44,213 nucleotides of DNA from Candidatus Segatella papionis. GTDB lineage: Bacteria > Bacteroidota > Bacteroidia > Bacteroidales > Bacteroidaceae. Below, piece after piece: positions 23,639 to 32,712 of the stretch. The notes under the pieces were generated by a model, which made no database searches, had not been told where the DNA came from, and saw only the letters and a list, made by a program, of their open reading frames with translations. The position numbers and the translations under genes were made by a program. The stretch spans positions 3,191-47,403 of the forward strand of contig DBLF01000011.1 of assembly GCA_002297965.1 (NCBI GenBank). Reading direction: 5' to 3'. Position 1 is the first letter of the stretch. Each line of letters opens with the position of its first letter.

Positions 23639-24976
23639 ATGAAGAAACTATTTATCGAAACTTACGGCTGCCAGATGAACGTGGCAGACAGCGAGGTAGT
23701 GGCCTCTGTGATGCAGATGGCTGGCTACGAGATTTGTGAGAAGGAAGAAGAGGCGGATGCCATCTTCCTCAACACCTGTAGCATTCGAGAGAATGCGGAG
23801 AACAAGATTTACCATCGCCTGGACACCCTCCATGCCGAGCAGAAGAAGGGCAGAAAGGTAATCCTCGGGGTATTGGGCTGCATGGCGGAGCGTGTGAAGG
23901 ACGACCTCATCCAGAACCACTACGCCAACTTGGTTTGCGGACCAGACAGTTACCTCAACCTGCCAGACATGATTGCGCAGTGCGAGATTGGCACCAACGC
24001 CATCAACATCGAGCTTTCGAAGACAGAGACTTACCGCAACATCGTGCCTCAGCGCATCGGCGGCAACCGAGTGAGCGGTTTCGTGAGCATCATGCGTGGC
24101 TGCAACAACTTCTGCCACTACTGCATCGTACCTTATACCCGTGGACGTGAGCGCAGCCGCGACGCAGAGAGCATCCTCAGAGAGGTACGCGACCTGCACA
24201 ACCGTGGTTTCAAGGAGGTTACCCTCCTGGGACAGAACGTGAACAGCTATGGTCTCTCCCCATCGGGCAAGCGTGAGGAAGGCAGCATTTCCTTCGCCCA
24301 GTTGCTGAGAATGGTAGCCGAGGCAGTGCCAGACATGCGTGTGCGCTTCACCACCTCCAACCCAGAGGACATGACCGAGGACATCCTGCACGCCATCGCC
24401 GACGAGCCAAACCTCTGCAACCACATCCATTTCCCGGCACAGAGCGGAAGCAACAAGATATTGAAGCTGATGAACCGCAAATATACCCGCGAGGAGTACT
24501 TGGATAAGATTGCAGCCATCAAGCGCATCATCCCTGGTTGCGGCATCACCACCGACATCTTCGTAGGTTATCACGATGAGACCGAGGAAGACCATCAAGA
24601 AACTCTCTCCTTGGTGAAGGAAGTAGGTTTCGACAGCGCCTTTATGTTCAAGTACTCAGAGCGTCCTGGCACTTACGCAGCCAAGCACCTGCCAGACAAC
24701 GTATCGGAAGAGACCAAGATAGCCCGACTCAACGAACTCATCAAGCTCCAGACCGAGGTGAGCGCCGAGCAGAACAAGAAGGACGAGGGTAAGGTATTCA
24801 CCATCCTCATCGAGAACTTCAGCAAGCGAAGCCGTGAGCAGATGATGGGTCGCACCGAACAGAACAAGGCGGTGGTCATCGACAAGGGCAACCACCACAT
24901 CGGAGAGTTCGTGAAGGTTCGCATCACAGGCTCCACCTCAGCCACCCTCTTCGGCGAGGAAGTGAAAGAAGACTAA
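23639..24976 (+). CDS. miaB: tRNA-2-methylthio-N6-dimethylallyladenosine synthase MiaB
   Basis: Radical-SAM methylthiotransferase that adds a methylthio group to i6A37 of tRNAs reading UNN codons. The three N-terminal cluster cysteines (Cys11 in YGCQMN, Cys47 in NTCSIRE, Cys81 in GCMAER) and the radical-SAM CxxxCxxC (Cys155, Cys159, Cys162 in CNNFCHYC) are present. PYTRGRERSR follows directly, which distinguishes MiaB from RimO and MtaB. A C-terminal TRAM-like part carries the tRNA-binding role. Length 445 residues is typical. It is followed by a terminator, so it is probably a single-gene transcript. Upstream lies a 19-bp tandem array rather than a recognisable promoter. Confidence 0.96.
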   Translation: MKKLFIETYGCQMNVADSEVVASVMQMAGYEICEKEEEADAIFLNTCSIRENAENKIYHRLDTLHAEQKKGRKVILGVLGCMAERVKDDLIQNHYANLVCGPDSYLNLPDMIAQCEIGTNAINIELSKTETYRNIVPQRIGGNRVSGFVSIMRGCNNFCHYCIVPYTRGRERSRDAESILREVRDLHNRGFKEVTLLGQNVNSYGLSPSGKREEGSISFAQLLRMVAEAVPDMRVRFTTSNPEDMTEDILHAIADEPNLCNHIHFPAQSGSNKILKLMNRKYTREEYLDKIAAIKRIIPGCGITTDIFVGYHDETEEDHQETLSLVKEVGFDSAFMFKYSERPGTYAAKHLPDNVSEETKIARLNELIKLQTEVSAEQNKKDEGKVFTILIENFSKRSREQMMGRTEQNKAVVIDKGNHHIGEFVKVRITGSTSATLFGEEVKED

Positions 24977-25019
24977 GTCTTCTCACAACCAAAAGATTAG
25001 ATTCAATTAAACAACCCAT

Positions 25020-25066
25020 AAAAAGACAACTTTACCTCATCAAAAATGGGTAAAAGTTGTCTTTTT
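25020..25066 (+). terminator. Rho-independent terminator of miaB
   Basis: AAAAAGACAAC followed by TTTACC pairs with GGTAAAAGTTGTCTTTTT, with one bulged base. The stem begins about 44 nt after the stop codon and the right arm ends in a T run. Confidence 0.87.
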
Positions 25067-25098
25067 AGCAAAACAAAGCGAAAAAAGAAGAGAAATCT

Positions 25099-25129
25099 TT
25101 TGTAGTTTTCGCTAAAAACACTAAATTTG
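25099..25129 (+). promoter_or_regulatory. Consensus Bacteroidetes promoter (TTTG-N19-TAAATTTG) of the MsbA-like gene
   Basis: TTTG at 25099-25102 and TAAATTTG at 25122-25129 are separated by exactly 19 nt, a full match to the Bacteroidetes sigma consensus. The -7 box ends five nt before the ATG, so the mRNA would be leaderless or nearly so. Confidence 0.75.
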
Positions 25130-25134
25130 CACCT

Positions 25135-26988
25135 ATGAAGGAATTCTTGCAAATATTACGTCGATTTGTCCCTCCCTACAAGAAGTATTTGGGACTATCT
25201 ATCCTGTTCAATATCCTCAGTGCGATATTGAACATTTTCTCGTTTGCAGCCTTGATACCAATCCTGCAAATCCTCTTCCAGGTAGATGGCGGCATCCGTG
25301 CCAACGACTATATGCATTGGGACGGAAGTCTAGGAACCATCAAGGAGGTGGTAACCAACAACCTTTACTACTACATCCAGGAATTTATCGTGGCACATAG
25401 TGCATCACTGGCTCTGTTGGTAATCGGTTTGTTCCTCGCCTTTATGACTTTCCTGAAGACGGCAGCCTACTTCCTCTCATCGGCAACCATCATCCCTATC
25501 CGAACAGGCATCGTACGTGATATTCGCAACCAACTCTATCAGAAGATTACCTCCCTCTCGCTGGGTTTCTTCAGCGAGGAGCGCAAAGGCGACATCATCG
25601 CCCGCATGAGTGGTGATGTACAGGAAGTGGAGAACAGCATCATGTCGTCGCTCGACATGCTCTTCAAGAACCCTATCTTGATTATCGCCTACTTTACCGC
25701 CCTCGTCGTCATCAGTTGGCAACTCACCCTCTTCACCATCCTCTTCGTGCCAGGCTTCGGATGGTTCATGGGATTCGTAGGAAGAAAGCTCAAAGCACAA
25801 AGCACTGAGGCTCAAAGCCTTTGGAGCGACACCATGAGCATGGTGGAGGAAACGCTGGGAGGCTTGCGCATCATCAAGGCATTCTGTGCCGAGGAAAAGA
25901 TGAACAAAGCTTTCGCCAAGGTGAACGGACAATATCGAGACCATATCATGCGCGTGAACATCCGCCAGCAGATGGCTCACCCGATGAGTGAGTTTTTGGG
26001 CACCATCCTCATTGTCATCGTACTATGGTTTGGTGGCATCTTGGTATTGGACTATGGCCGCATCGATGGTCCTACCATCATCTTCTACCTGGTGATGCTC
26101 TACAGCATCATCAACCCTCTGAAGGAATTCTCCAAGGCTAGCTACAATATCCCTAAGGGTCTTGCCTCCATGGATCGTATCGACAAGATTCTCCAGGCCG
26201 AGGTGGAAATCAAGGACAAGGATAATCCAGAGCATATCACGAGCTTCGAGCATCAGATAGAGTTCCGCCACGTTTCCTTCGCCTATACCGACCACAGAAA
26301 CAACGAGTTGGTATATGTGTTGAAGGACATCAACTTGGTGATTCCGAAGGGAAAGACCGTGGCTTTGGTTGGACAGAGCGGTAGTGGAAAGAGCACGATG
26401 GTAGATTTGATTCCTCGTTACTACGACGTACAGGAGGGAGAAGTCCTCATCGACGGCATCAATGTGAAGGATCTCGCCGTACACGACCTGCGCCAGTTGA
26501 TGGGCAACGTGAACCAGGAGGCCATCCTCTTCAATGCCAGCTTCAAGGACAACATACGTTTTGGCAAGACCGATGCCACCGACGCCGAGATTGCCAACGC
26601 CGCCAAGATAGCCAACGCCTACGATTTCATCATGCACTCGGAGCATGGCTTCGACACCAATATCGGTGATCGTGGCGGTCGCTTGTCAGGTGGTCAGCGC
26701 CAGCGTGTGAGCATCGCCCGTGCCATCCTCAAGAATCCTCCTATCCTCATCCTCGACGAGGCGACATCCGCCCTCGACACCGAGAGCGAGCGCTTGGTAC
26801 AGGATGCGTTGGAGAAACTGATGAAGACCCGCACCACTGTGGCTGTAGCCCACCGCCTGAGCACCATCAAGAATGCCGACGAGATATGCGTGCTGCATGA
26901 GGGAAGAATCGTGGAGCGAGGCACCCACGATGAGTTGATAGCCAAGAACGGCTATTATCGCAAGTTGCACGATATGCAGCAAGTGTAA
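25135..26988 (+). CDS. ABC transporter, ATP-binding and membrane half (MsbA-type lipid exporter)
   Basis: Fused half-transporter of 617 residues that acts as a homodimer in the inner membrane. Residues 1-330 hold about six membrane helices (ABC type 1 exporter fold), and 355-617 the nucleotide-binding domain: Walker A GQSGSGKST at 413-421, signature LSGGQ at 517-521, Walker B ILILDE at 537-542, then the H-loop in VAVAHRLST. The next gene, 30 nt downstream, codes for an LpxL-type acyltransferase, so the likely substrate is lipid A-core or a related lipid. The start codon is fixed by the family-like opening KEFLQILRRFVPPYKK. A perfect promoter sits directly on the start codon, an unusual arrangement. 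Confidence 0.92.
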   Translation: MKEFLQILRRFVPPYKKYLGLSILFNILSAILNIFSFAALIPILQILFQVDGGIRANDYMHWDGSLGTIKEVVTNNLYYYIQEFIVAHSASLALLVIGLFLAFMTFLKTAAYFLSSATIIPIRTGIVRDIRNQLYQKITSLSLGFFSEERKGDIIARMSGDVQEVENSIMSSLDMLFKNPILIIAYFTALVVISWQLTLFTILFVPGFGWFMGFVGRKLKAQSTEAQSLWSDTMSMVEETLGGLRIIKAFCAEEKMNKAFAKVNGQYRDHIMRVNIRQQMAHPMSEFLGTILIVIVLWFGGILVLDYGRIDGPTIIFYLVMLYSIINPLKEFSKASYNIPKGLASMDRIDKILQAEVEIKDKDNPEHITSFEHQIEFRHVSFAYTDHRNNELVYVLKDINLVIPKGKTVALVGQSGSGKSTMVDLIPRYYDVQEGEVLIDGINVKDLAVHDLRQLMGNVNQEAILFNASFKDNIRFGKTDATDAEIANAAKIANAYDFIMHSEHGFDTNIGDRGGRLSGGQRQRVSIARAILKNPPILILDEATSALDTESERLVQDALEKLMKTRTTVAVAHRLSTIKNADEICVLHEGRIVERGTHDELIAKNGYYRKLHDMQQV

Positions 26989-27018
26989 GATTTTGGGAGA
27001 CCTAGGATAAAGATAAAT

Positions 27019-27951
27019 ATGAAGAAAATATTATATGGCAGTGTGTTCTGCGTCTGGTATTTGATGTCCCTCCTACCGCTGAGAGTGCTCTACATTCTCA
27101 GCGACGGCTTGTATTATCTGATATATTATGTCGTGAAGTATCGCCGTCCCCTGGTTAGGAAGCATCTCTTCGACAGCTTCCCAGAGAAGAACGAGGATGA
27201 ACGCATACAGATAGAAAAGGACTTTTATGCTTGGTTCTGCGACTACATCGTGGAAACCATCAAGCTCTTCACCATGAGCAAGAAGCAAGTGATGAAGCGC
27301 ATGCAGTTCTCGGGGGTAGAGCAAATCAAGGAATCTTGCCGAAAGGGACAGTCTTGCGCCGTCTATCTGGGGCATTATTGCAACTGGGAGTGGGTGACTT
27401 CCCTGCCACTGTGGGCTGGTGAAGACATTACCTTCGGACAGATTTATCATGTGCTGGAGAACCCAGCATTCGACACCCTCTTCCTTCGTCTGCGCAACCG
27501 TTTGGGAGCCATCAGCATTCCGATGGCAGAGACTCTGCGAAAAATTGTAAAGATGCGCCAAGAAGGAAAGCAAATCGTCATTGGATTCATCGCCGACCAA
27601 GTGCCTTTTTGGAACAACATCCACTACTGGACCGACTTCCTCCATCATGACACCCCTGTACTCACCGGCACAGAGAAAATCGCCAGGAAAGCCAACTTTG
27701 CTGTCTATTATCTAGATATGCAGCGAGTGAAGCGCGGCTACTACAAGGGAGAAATCAAACTCCTGACCGACAAGCCTACGGAGTGCGAGGAATTTGAAAT
27801 CACCGAGAAGTACTTCCGTGAGCTAGAGAAGACCATCCAGCGCCAACCAGCTTACTGGCTTTGGACCCACAACCGCTGGAAGCGTACCAGAGAGCAGTGG
27901 TTGAAAATTATCGACCCTGTCACCCATAAGATGAGACAAGACTTGCAATAA
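27019..27951 (+). CDS. Lipid A acyltransferase (LpxL/HtrB family)
   Basis: Predicted inner-membrane acyltransferase of 310 residues that adds a secondary acyl chain to lipid A. One hydrophobic segment near the N-terminus (YGSVFCVWYLMSLLPLRVLY) anchors it. The catalytic HX4E motif is visible in GHYCNWEW (His119 and Glu124), and a later RRxGxxxI-like region (LRNRLGAISIP) is present. Length and layout match LpxL/LpxM relatives. It directly follows the MsbA-like gene and probably shares its transcript, giving acylation and export of the same lipid. It is followed by an 84-bp gap without a clear terminator before the glycan operon. Some Bacteroidetes homologues act on other lipids, such as ornithine or aminolipids, so lipid A is the leading but not the only option. 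Confidence 0.88.
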   Translation: MKKILYGSVFCVWYLMSLLPLRVLYILSDGLYYLIYYVVKYRRPLVRKHLFDSFPEKNEDERIQIEKDFYAWFCDYIVETIKLFTMSKKQVMKRMQFSGVEQIKESCRKGQSCAVYLGHYCNWEWVTSLPLWAGEDITFGQIYHVLENPAFDTLFLRLRNRLGAISIPMAETLRKIVKMRQEGKQIVIGFIADQVPFWNNIHYWTDFLHHDTPVLTGTEKIARKANFAVYYLDMQRVKRGYYKGEIKLLTDKPTECEEFEITEKYFRELEKTIQRQPAYWLWTHNRWKRTREQWLKIIDPVTHKMRQDLQ

Positions 27952-28035
27952 ATCATAAATAATACGAATCATTTACACTTAAAAAAGAGATAACAACATT
28001 CTGTGTTTAATATAGAGGAAAGGTTAGAATAATAT

Positions 28036-30000
28036 ATGGTATTTAGAATTAAGAACATAACTTCATTTTTGAAAGGACTTCTATGGTCTTCCTTGATTGT
28101 CATTGCAACTTTGGCTCTATTCCGCACGATATTTATAATGCAAAATGTGCCTATGGATGTCATGTCTTCACAACCATCTGCCCTTCTCAAGGCTTTATAC
28201 AATGCCTTACGCTTTGATTTACAAGTAGCGGCCTATTGTGCCTTGCTACCAACTGTCGTTATGCTCATTCTCCCTTTTATCGGATCCACTTGTTGGCAAA
28301 AAGGTCTCAAGAGTTTCTGTACCTGGTATTACATGGTAGTGATTATCCTACTATCACTGCTATCTAGCATAGACTTAGGCTACTTTACCAACTTCAACAG
28401 CCACATCTCCATCACCTTCTTCGACTTTTTCGATGAAGAACCACTCAGCCTCATCCAGACTATTTGGGATGACTATCCTGTAATTTGGATTGCCTTAGGG
28501 CTTTTTGTGTTGGGGTTCTTGGCAAAGAGACTCGCCAATAAAGCATATACACAGGAAAAGACTCCCCACACCAACGCCAAAAAGCTAAGTTTAGAAGTAT
28601 TGGCATACAGCGCCATTCTTGTCCTTTGCCTCCGTGGTTCTGTCGGTCCATATCCCCTGCAAGTGGAAGACCTCATCGTTTCTACCGATGAGCACATCAA
28701 CGACTTGATTCCGAATGCTCCTTATATGCTAAAGAAGGCATTCAAGGAAAAGTCAATGGCTTTCGAGACAAAACCAACAGAAGAGTTGCTTCGCGAGTAC
28801 AAATTCCAAAATTTGCAAGAGGCTATCAATACTTTTACAGATTCAAAGGTAAAACTATCAACCGATACAATAGCAACCTTGCGCCAGGTCCTATTCGCAC
28901 ACGCCAACGCCCCAGTACAGCGACAACCCAATGTCTTAATATTGTGCTGTGAGAGTTGGAGCAATTATCTCATGCACTTAGGGGCCATCATGCAGTGCGG
29001 TATGCAAAAGCACATGGCAGAGGATATTGTGTTCGACAATTACCAATCTGTACGCAATGGAACGATAGCCACCATAGAGAACATTACTGTTTCGACACCA
29101 TTCCAACGAGTCTTCCGCTCAGGCTATCGCCTACATTGTCTGCCGTCATCCATCGCATTACCATTTGTAAACAGTGGTTACACCTGCGAATTTCTATCAG
29201 GCATGGACTTAGGATGGGAAAACTGCGGACAAGCGTTGACCAACCAAAAGTTTACCAAACTGACAGGCAAGTATGAACTCTTGAAGGAAAATCCAAGAGC
29301 TGAATACAACGGCATTGGCGTATATGACGAATACATGCTCCAGGCTATCTTGCAACGTTTGAACCAAAAAGCGAAACATCCACAGATGATCATGGGGATG
29401 ACAACCACCAATCACCCTCCATTGGAAATACCGAGCCACGCAAAGTTGCCCGAACTCCCGAAAGGATTCTGCAGCAAGCAATGCTTCAACAAAGTGGGAG
29501 ATGATGTCGTGGCAAAATACTTGAGAGCTTACCAATACTTCAACTCATGCCTGGCGAATTTCTTGGATGAGTTCAAAAAGTCTGAAGCTGCCAAGAATAC
29601 AATCTTGGTCATCACAGGAGACCACAATGTGCGAGCCATCCTCAACTACAACGTGATAGGCAAGAGATGGCAAAACTCCGTGCCGCTCTATATCTATCTG
29701 CCACCTTCTCTTCGAGAAAAGGATTATCCTCTCCATTCTCAGAAGTGGGGATGCCATTATGACTTAGTGGCAACGATAGCGCCATTCGCCTTCAAAAATA
29801 CAGACTATATGAAGTTGGGCAACAATCTTCTGGATATCAACTCGCCTGTAAAACAGTCATACAGTTACAACGAAGACCAAGTAAGGGCACAAGAGGCCTT
29901 TCTGCCAACAGCCAAGCGAAAGGCGGCAGCTCGTGAGCTATTACTCCGCCTCTACTTCCAAAAGGTATTCAATGAAATAGACAACAAAAAGATAAAATAA
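28036..30000 (+). CDS. LTA-synthase-like sulfatase-fold phosphotransferase 1
   Basis: Membrane enzyme of the alkaline-phosphatase superfamily, 654 residues, in the LtaS/EptA/MdoB group. Five membrane helices occupy residues 1-210, then a large extracytoplasmic catalytic domain follows. Metal and active-site candidates are LCCESWS, the NGTIATIEN segment with a presumed nucleophile Thr, TTTNHPP and VITGDHN. Such enzymes move phosphoglycerol or phosphoethanolamine groups from a phospholipid to a glycan or lipid. The gene opens a closely spaced four-gene set with three glycosyltransferases (10, 16 and 7 nt gaps). A second enzyme of this type lies at 37525 in the opposing operon. Its acceptor is presumably the glycan built by the neighbours. 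Confidence 0.86.
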   Translation: MVFRIKNITSFLKGLLWSSLIVIATLALFRTIFIMQNVPMDVMSSQPSALLKALYNALRFDLQVAAYCALLPTVVMLILPFIGSTCWQKGLKSFCTWYYMVVIILLSLLSSIDLGYFTNFNSHISITFFDFFDEEPLSLIQTIWDDYPVIWIALGLFVLGFLAKRLANKAYTQEKTPHTNAKKLSLEVLAYSAILVLCLRGSVGPYPLQVEDLIVSTDEHINDLIPNAPYMLKKAFKEKSMAFETKPTEELLREYKFQNLQEAINTFTDSKVKLSTDTIATLRQVLFAHANAPVQRQPNVLILCCESWSNYLMHLGAIMQCGMQKHMAEDIVFDNYQSVRNGTIATIENITVSTPFQRVFRSGYRLHCLPSSIALPFVNSGYTCEFLSGMDLGWENCGQALTNQKFTKLTGKYELLKENPRAEYNGIGVYDEYMLQAILQRLNQKAKHPQMIMGMTTTNHPPLEIPSHAKLPELPKGFCSKQCFNKVGDDVVAKYLRAYQYFNSCLANFLDEFKKSEAAKNTILVITGDHNVRAILNYNVIGKRWQNSVPLYIYLPPSLREKDYPLHSQKWGCHYDLVATIAPFAFKNTDYMKLGNNLLDINSPVKQSYSYNEDQVRAQEAFLPTAKRKAAARELLLRLYFQKVFNEIDNKKIK

Positions 30001-30010
30001 GAAATTAATC

Positions 30011-30829
30011 ATGATATTCGCAACCGACAAGGGACGCATGTGCAACAACATCTTGCAGTATGGTCATGTTTACGCCTGGGCACGTGAGCATGGCAGGAAG
30101 AGCATATCCATGCGTTTCTGCTACAAGTACCAATACTTCAAGATTTGCCATACACGAGGTCACAACTTCCTCAGCTACCTATTTGCCAAATATGCGGCAA
30201 AGTGGGGGCTGATACCAACTGTTGACTTCAAAGACATTGCCGAAGAAGCCATACAAAGAGATGCAGCACTCGTTGCTAAACACAAGCATGTGCTAATAAA
30301 AGGATGGTGCGTTCGCTTCTATAACCTTTTTGTCAAATATAAAGCAGAGATTATAGACCTGTTTTACTTTGATGCGCCTATTATTGAGAAAGCTAAGAGT
30401 TTCATGGGCGAAAAGGAAGAGGATGAGATAAGACTTGGCGTACATATCCGCCGAGGTGACTATAAGACTTGGCACAACGGCAAGTATTACTTCGAAGATG
30501 ATACTTATCAAGACTACATATTGCAGTTTCGCGCTCTTTTTCCAAAGAAAAAGCTCACTGTATATATATGCAGCAACGACCCGTCTCTGGACAAAGAATC
30601 ATATCGGGAAAACCTCAAGGATATTCAGGTGTGTTTTCCACAGGGTGGACAAGAGGATGACCTCTGCCTGTTGTCGGAATGCGACTATCTGATAGGAGCA
30701 CCTAGCACATTCTCACTAGTAGCTGCTATGTATCATGACTTACCTCTATATTGGATTGAACAGAAAAATGGCTCCCTATCACTTTCATCATTCGATAAAT
30801 TCAACCAATTGTTCCGTAACATAAGATAA
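30011..30829 (+). CDS. Alpha-1,2-fucosyltransferase-like protein (GT11-like)
   Basis: A 272-residue cytoplasmic glycosyltransferase. The N-terminus (GRMCNNILQYGHVYAWARE) is the GT11 GRLGNQMFQYA-type nucleotide-sugar region in altered form. GVHIRRGDY at about 142-150 is the conserved HxRRGDY motif of alpha-1,2- and alpha-1,6-fucosyltransferases. SECDYLIGAPSTFSLVAA near 225-243 fits the family's third motif. It stands second in the 28036-32592 operon. That it uses GDP-fucose is likely but not proven, because no GDP-fucose synthesis gene is in the window and the GRLGNQ motif is imperfect. Confidence 0.75.
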   Translation: MIFATDKGRMCNNILQYGHVYAWAREHGRKSISMRFCYKYQYFKICHTRGHNFLSYLFAKYAAKWGLIPTVDFKDIAEEAIQRDAALVAKHKHVLIKGWCVRFYNLFVKYKAEIIDLFYFDAPIIEKAKSFMGEKEEDEIRLGVHIRRGDYKTWHNGKYYFEDDTYQDYILQFRALFPKKKLTVYICSNDPSLDKESYRENLKDIQVCFPQGGQEDDLCLLSECDYLIGAPSTFSLVAAMYHDLPLYWIEQKNGSLSLSSFDKFNQLFRNIR

Positions 30830-30845
30830 AACTATTTGATATATT

Positions 30846-31787
30846 ATGCCAAAAGTAAGTATCATTGTACCCAACTACAATTATAGGAAATATCTTCCTC
30901 AAAGGCTACAGTCTATATTTGAACAGACTTTTACTGACTATGAAGTCATCCTACTTGATGACTGCTCTACAGACGATAGTGCTCAATACTTGCAACAATT
31001 TGCATCGCATCCAAAAGTGAGCCACCTCATCTTAAGCGAAACGAATTCTGGAAACCCTTTTATACAATGGGAGAAAGGCTTAGCATTGACACAAGGAGAA
31101 TACATTTGGATTGCAGAAAGTGATGACTATTGCGAGAATACATTACTCCAAAATGCCGTAAAAATACTAGATGAGAATCCTCGACTCTCATTCACACATT
31201 GTGGCTCCATCTTGGTCGACCAAGATGGCAAAGAACTATCTCTAAATTATGATTCCTGGGAAATAGGGAAAGATGAAAACAAGGTATGCACCTACTCTTC
31301 TTGCCGATACTTAAAAGATTTCATGTTCTATCATAATGACACTTACAACGCCAGTATGACCGTTTTCCGCAAAAGCAAATATCAACTCATAGATAAAGAC
31401 TTTACTACAATGAAATACTGTGGGGACTGGTTTTTCTGGATAAAAATGGCAGAAAAAGGAGATGTAGCCATTTTGCACGAACGCCTTAATCGCTTCAGAC
31501 GACACAGACAAAGCGTTACTGTCCAAATAGACAGAAAGGAAAAACAGTTAGTCGAAAAACTAACCATTTTTACCTATTTATGGAAGAAACAAATTTTCTG
31601 TGGTTTCCAGCTCGGTTTATCAAAAGGATACGTATATAAGGAAATCTTCAGAACAAACATGGATACAGACAGAAAGAAACAAATACTTGCCAACATACGT
31701 AAATATGGGGTGACCAAAAAATATTATTATCTAGAACGTATTACCAAAACTTTCTGCCAAATATTTCATATTAAACTAAAACAATAA
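30846..31787 (+). CDS. Glycosyltransferase family 2
   Basis: GT-A fold transferase of 313 residues. The N-terminus VSIIVPNYNYRKYLPQRLQS is the standard GT2 start, followed by DDCSTDDS (first Asp pair), IAESDDY (the DxD-like metal motif) and YCGDWFFWIKMAEKG in the acceptor region. No membrane helices are visible. The gene is notably A+T-rich compared with those flanking the block, common for surface-polysaccharide genes exchanged between strains. The sugar donor and linkage cannot be predicted. Confidence 0.88.
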   Translation: MPKVSIIVPNYNYRKYLPQRLQSIFEQTFTDYEVILLDDCSTDDSAQYLQQFASHPKVSHLILSETNSGNPFIQWEKGLALTQGEYIWIAESDDYCENTLLQNAVKILDENPRLSFTHCGSILVDQDGKELSLNYDSWEIGKDENKVCTYSSCRYLKDFMFYHNDTYNASMTVFRKSKYQLIDKDFTTMKYCGDWFFWIKMAEKGDVAILHERLNRFRRHRQSVTVQIDRKEKQLVEKLTIFTYLWKKQIFCGFQLGLSKGYVYKEIFRTNMDTDRKKQILANIRKYGVTKKYYYLERITKTFCQIFHIKLKQ

Positions 31788-31794
31788 AACAACG

Positions 31795-32592
31795 ATGAAT
31801 AGAATAAAAGTTAGTATACTTGTATCTACATACAACTGGCCAGAGGCCTTGGAGTTCTCACTAAGAAGCATGTTTGCACAGACTGTCTTACCCGACGAAA
31901 TCGTTATTGCAGACGATGGTTCCACTCAAGAGACCCAAAAATTGATAGACCGTTTAAGAAAAGAAACAAACATACCTATCAAGCATGTATGGCATGAGGA
32001 TAAGGGGTTCAGAAGAACTATCATTCTCAACAAGGCTATTGCCCAGGTATCGAGCGACTATATCCTCCAAGTAGATGGAGATGTAATTCTGTCTCCACAC
32101 TTTGTAAGCGACCACTTAGAACTTGCAGAGAAGAATTACTTTGTATGCGGTAGCAGAATCAAGCTATCGTCTGAGGTCACACAAAAGCTGATGACAACCA
32201 AGAACTTTAAACTTAACATTTGGAATATGCCAGCAAGCTTTATGCTTAACAGTTTTCGCTCCAAGTTCTTACGCCATTACATGGCATTAAGATATGCCAA
32301 GAAGATAGACCATCTGCGTGGTTGCAACATGGCTTTTTGGAAAGAAGACCTTATCAAGGTAAATGGCTACAACGAAGACCTTATACAATGGGGGCACGAG
32401 GATGGCGAACTTGCCTTCCGCCTACATTTCGCTGGTGTCAAGAAAAAAGCACTGAAGATGGGTGGTGCAGTCTATCACCTTTACCACCAAGAAGCTTCCA
32501 AAGGCAATGAGCAACGCCACTTGGTAGAACTAGAAAAAGTCAAAAAAGAACATCTCTCATGGTGTAACAATGGCATTAACAAATACTTATAG
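31795..32592 (+). CDS. Glycosyltransferase family 2 with galactosyltransferase-like C-terminus
   Basis: GT-A transferase of 265 residues. VSILVSTYNWPEALEFSLRS opens the GT2 domain, DDGSTQET follows, and LQVDGDVI is the DxD motif. The C-terminal RGCNMAFWKED and GWGHEDGE-like part (IQWGHEDGELAFRLHFAG) is the Glyco_tranf_2 C-terminal/beta-1,4-galactosyltransferase N-terminal-type module. It is the last gene of the 28036-32592 set. Members of this branch often add hexoses or HexNAc in LPS core or capsule. The exact sugar is unknown. Confidence 0.88.
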   Translation: MNRIKVSILVSTYNWPEALEFSLRSMFAQTVLPDEIVIADDGSTQETQKLIDRLRKETNIPIKHVWHEDKGFRRTIILNKAIAQVSSDYILQVDGDVILSPHFVSDHLELAEKNYFVCGSRIKLSSEVTQKLMTTKNFKLNIWNMPASFMLNSFRSKFLRHYMALRYAKKIDHLRGCNMAFWKEDLIKVNGYNEDLIQWGHEDGELAFRLHFAGVKKKALKMGGAVYHLYHQEASKGNEQRHLVELEKVKKEHLSWCNNGINKYL

Positions 32593-32621
32593 GATTATTG
32601 CTTCTCGTCTTTTCTGATATA

Positions 32622-32657
32622 TCCCGCTAGGCTAACCATCAAGAAAACCTAGCGGGA
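32622..32657. terminator. Hairpin between convergent glycosyltransferase genes
   Basis: TCCCGCTAGG pairs with CCTAGCGGGA across a 16-nt loop. It lies between the ends of convergent genes at 32592 and 32713. The T run after it is short and interrupted on either strand, so it is a probable but imperfect bidirectional terminator. Confidence 0.65.
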
Positions 32658-32712
32658 ACTTTGATTTTATTTACCCATAGCTTGTGCTATAACCTCCAAA
32701 AGTATTGCTACT

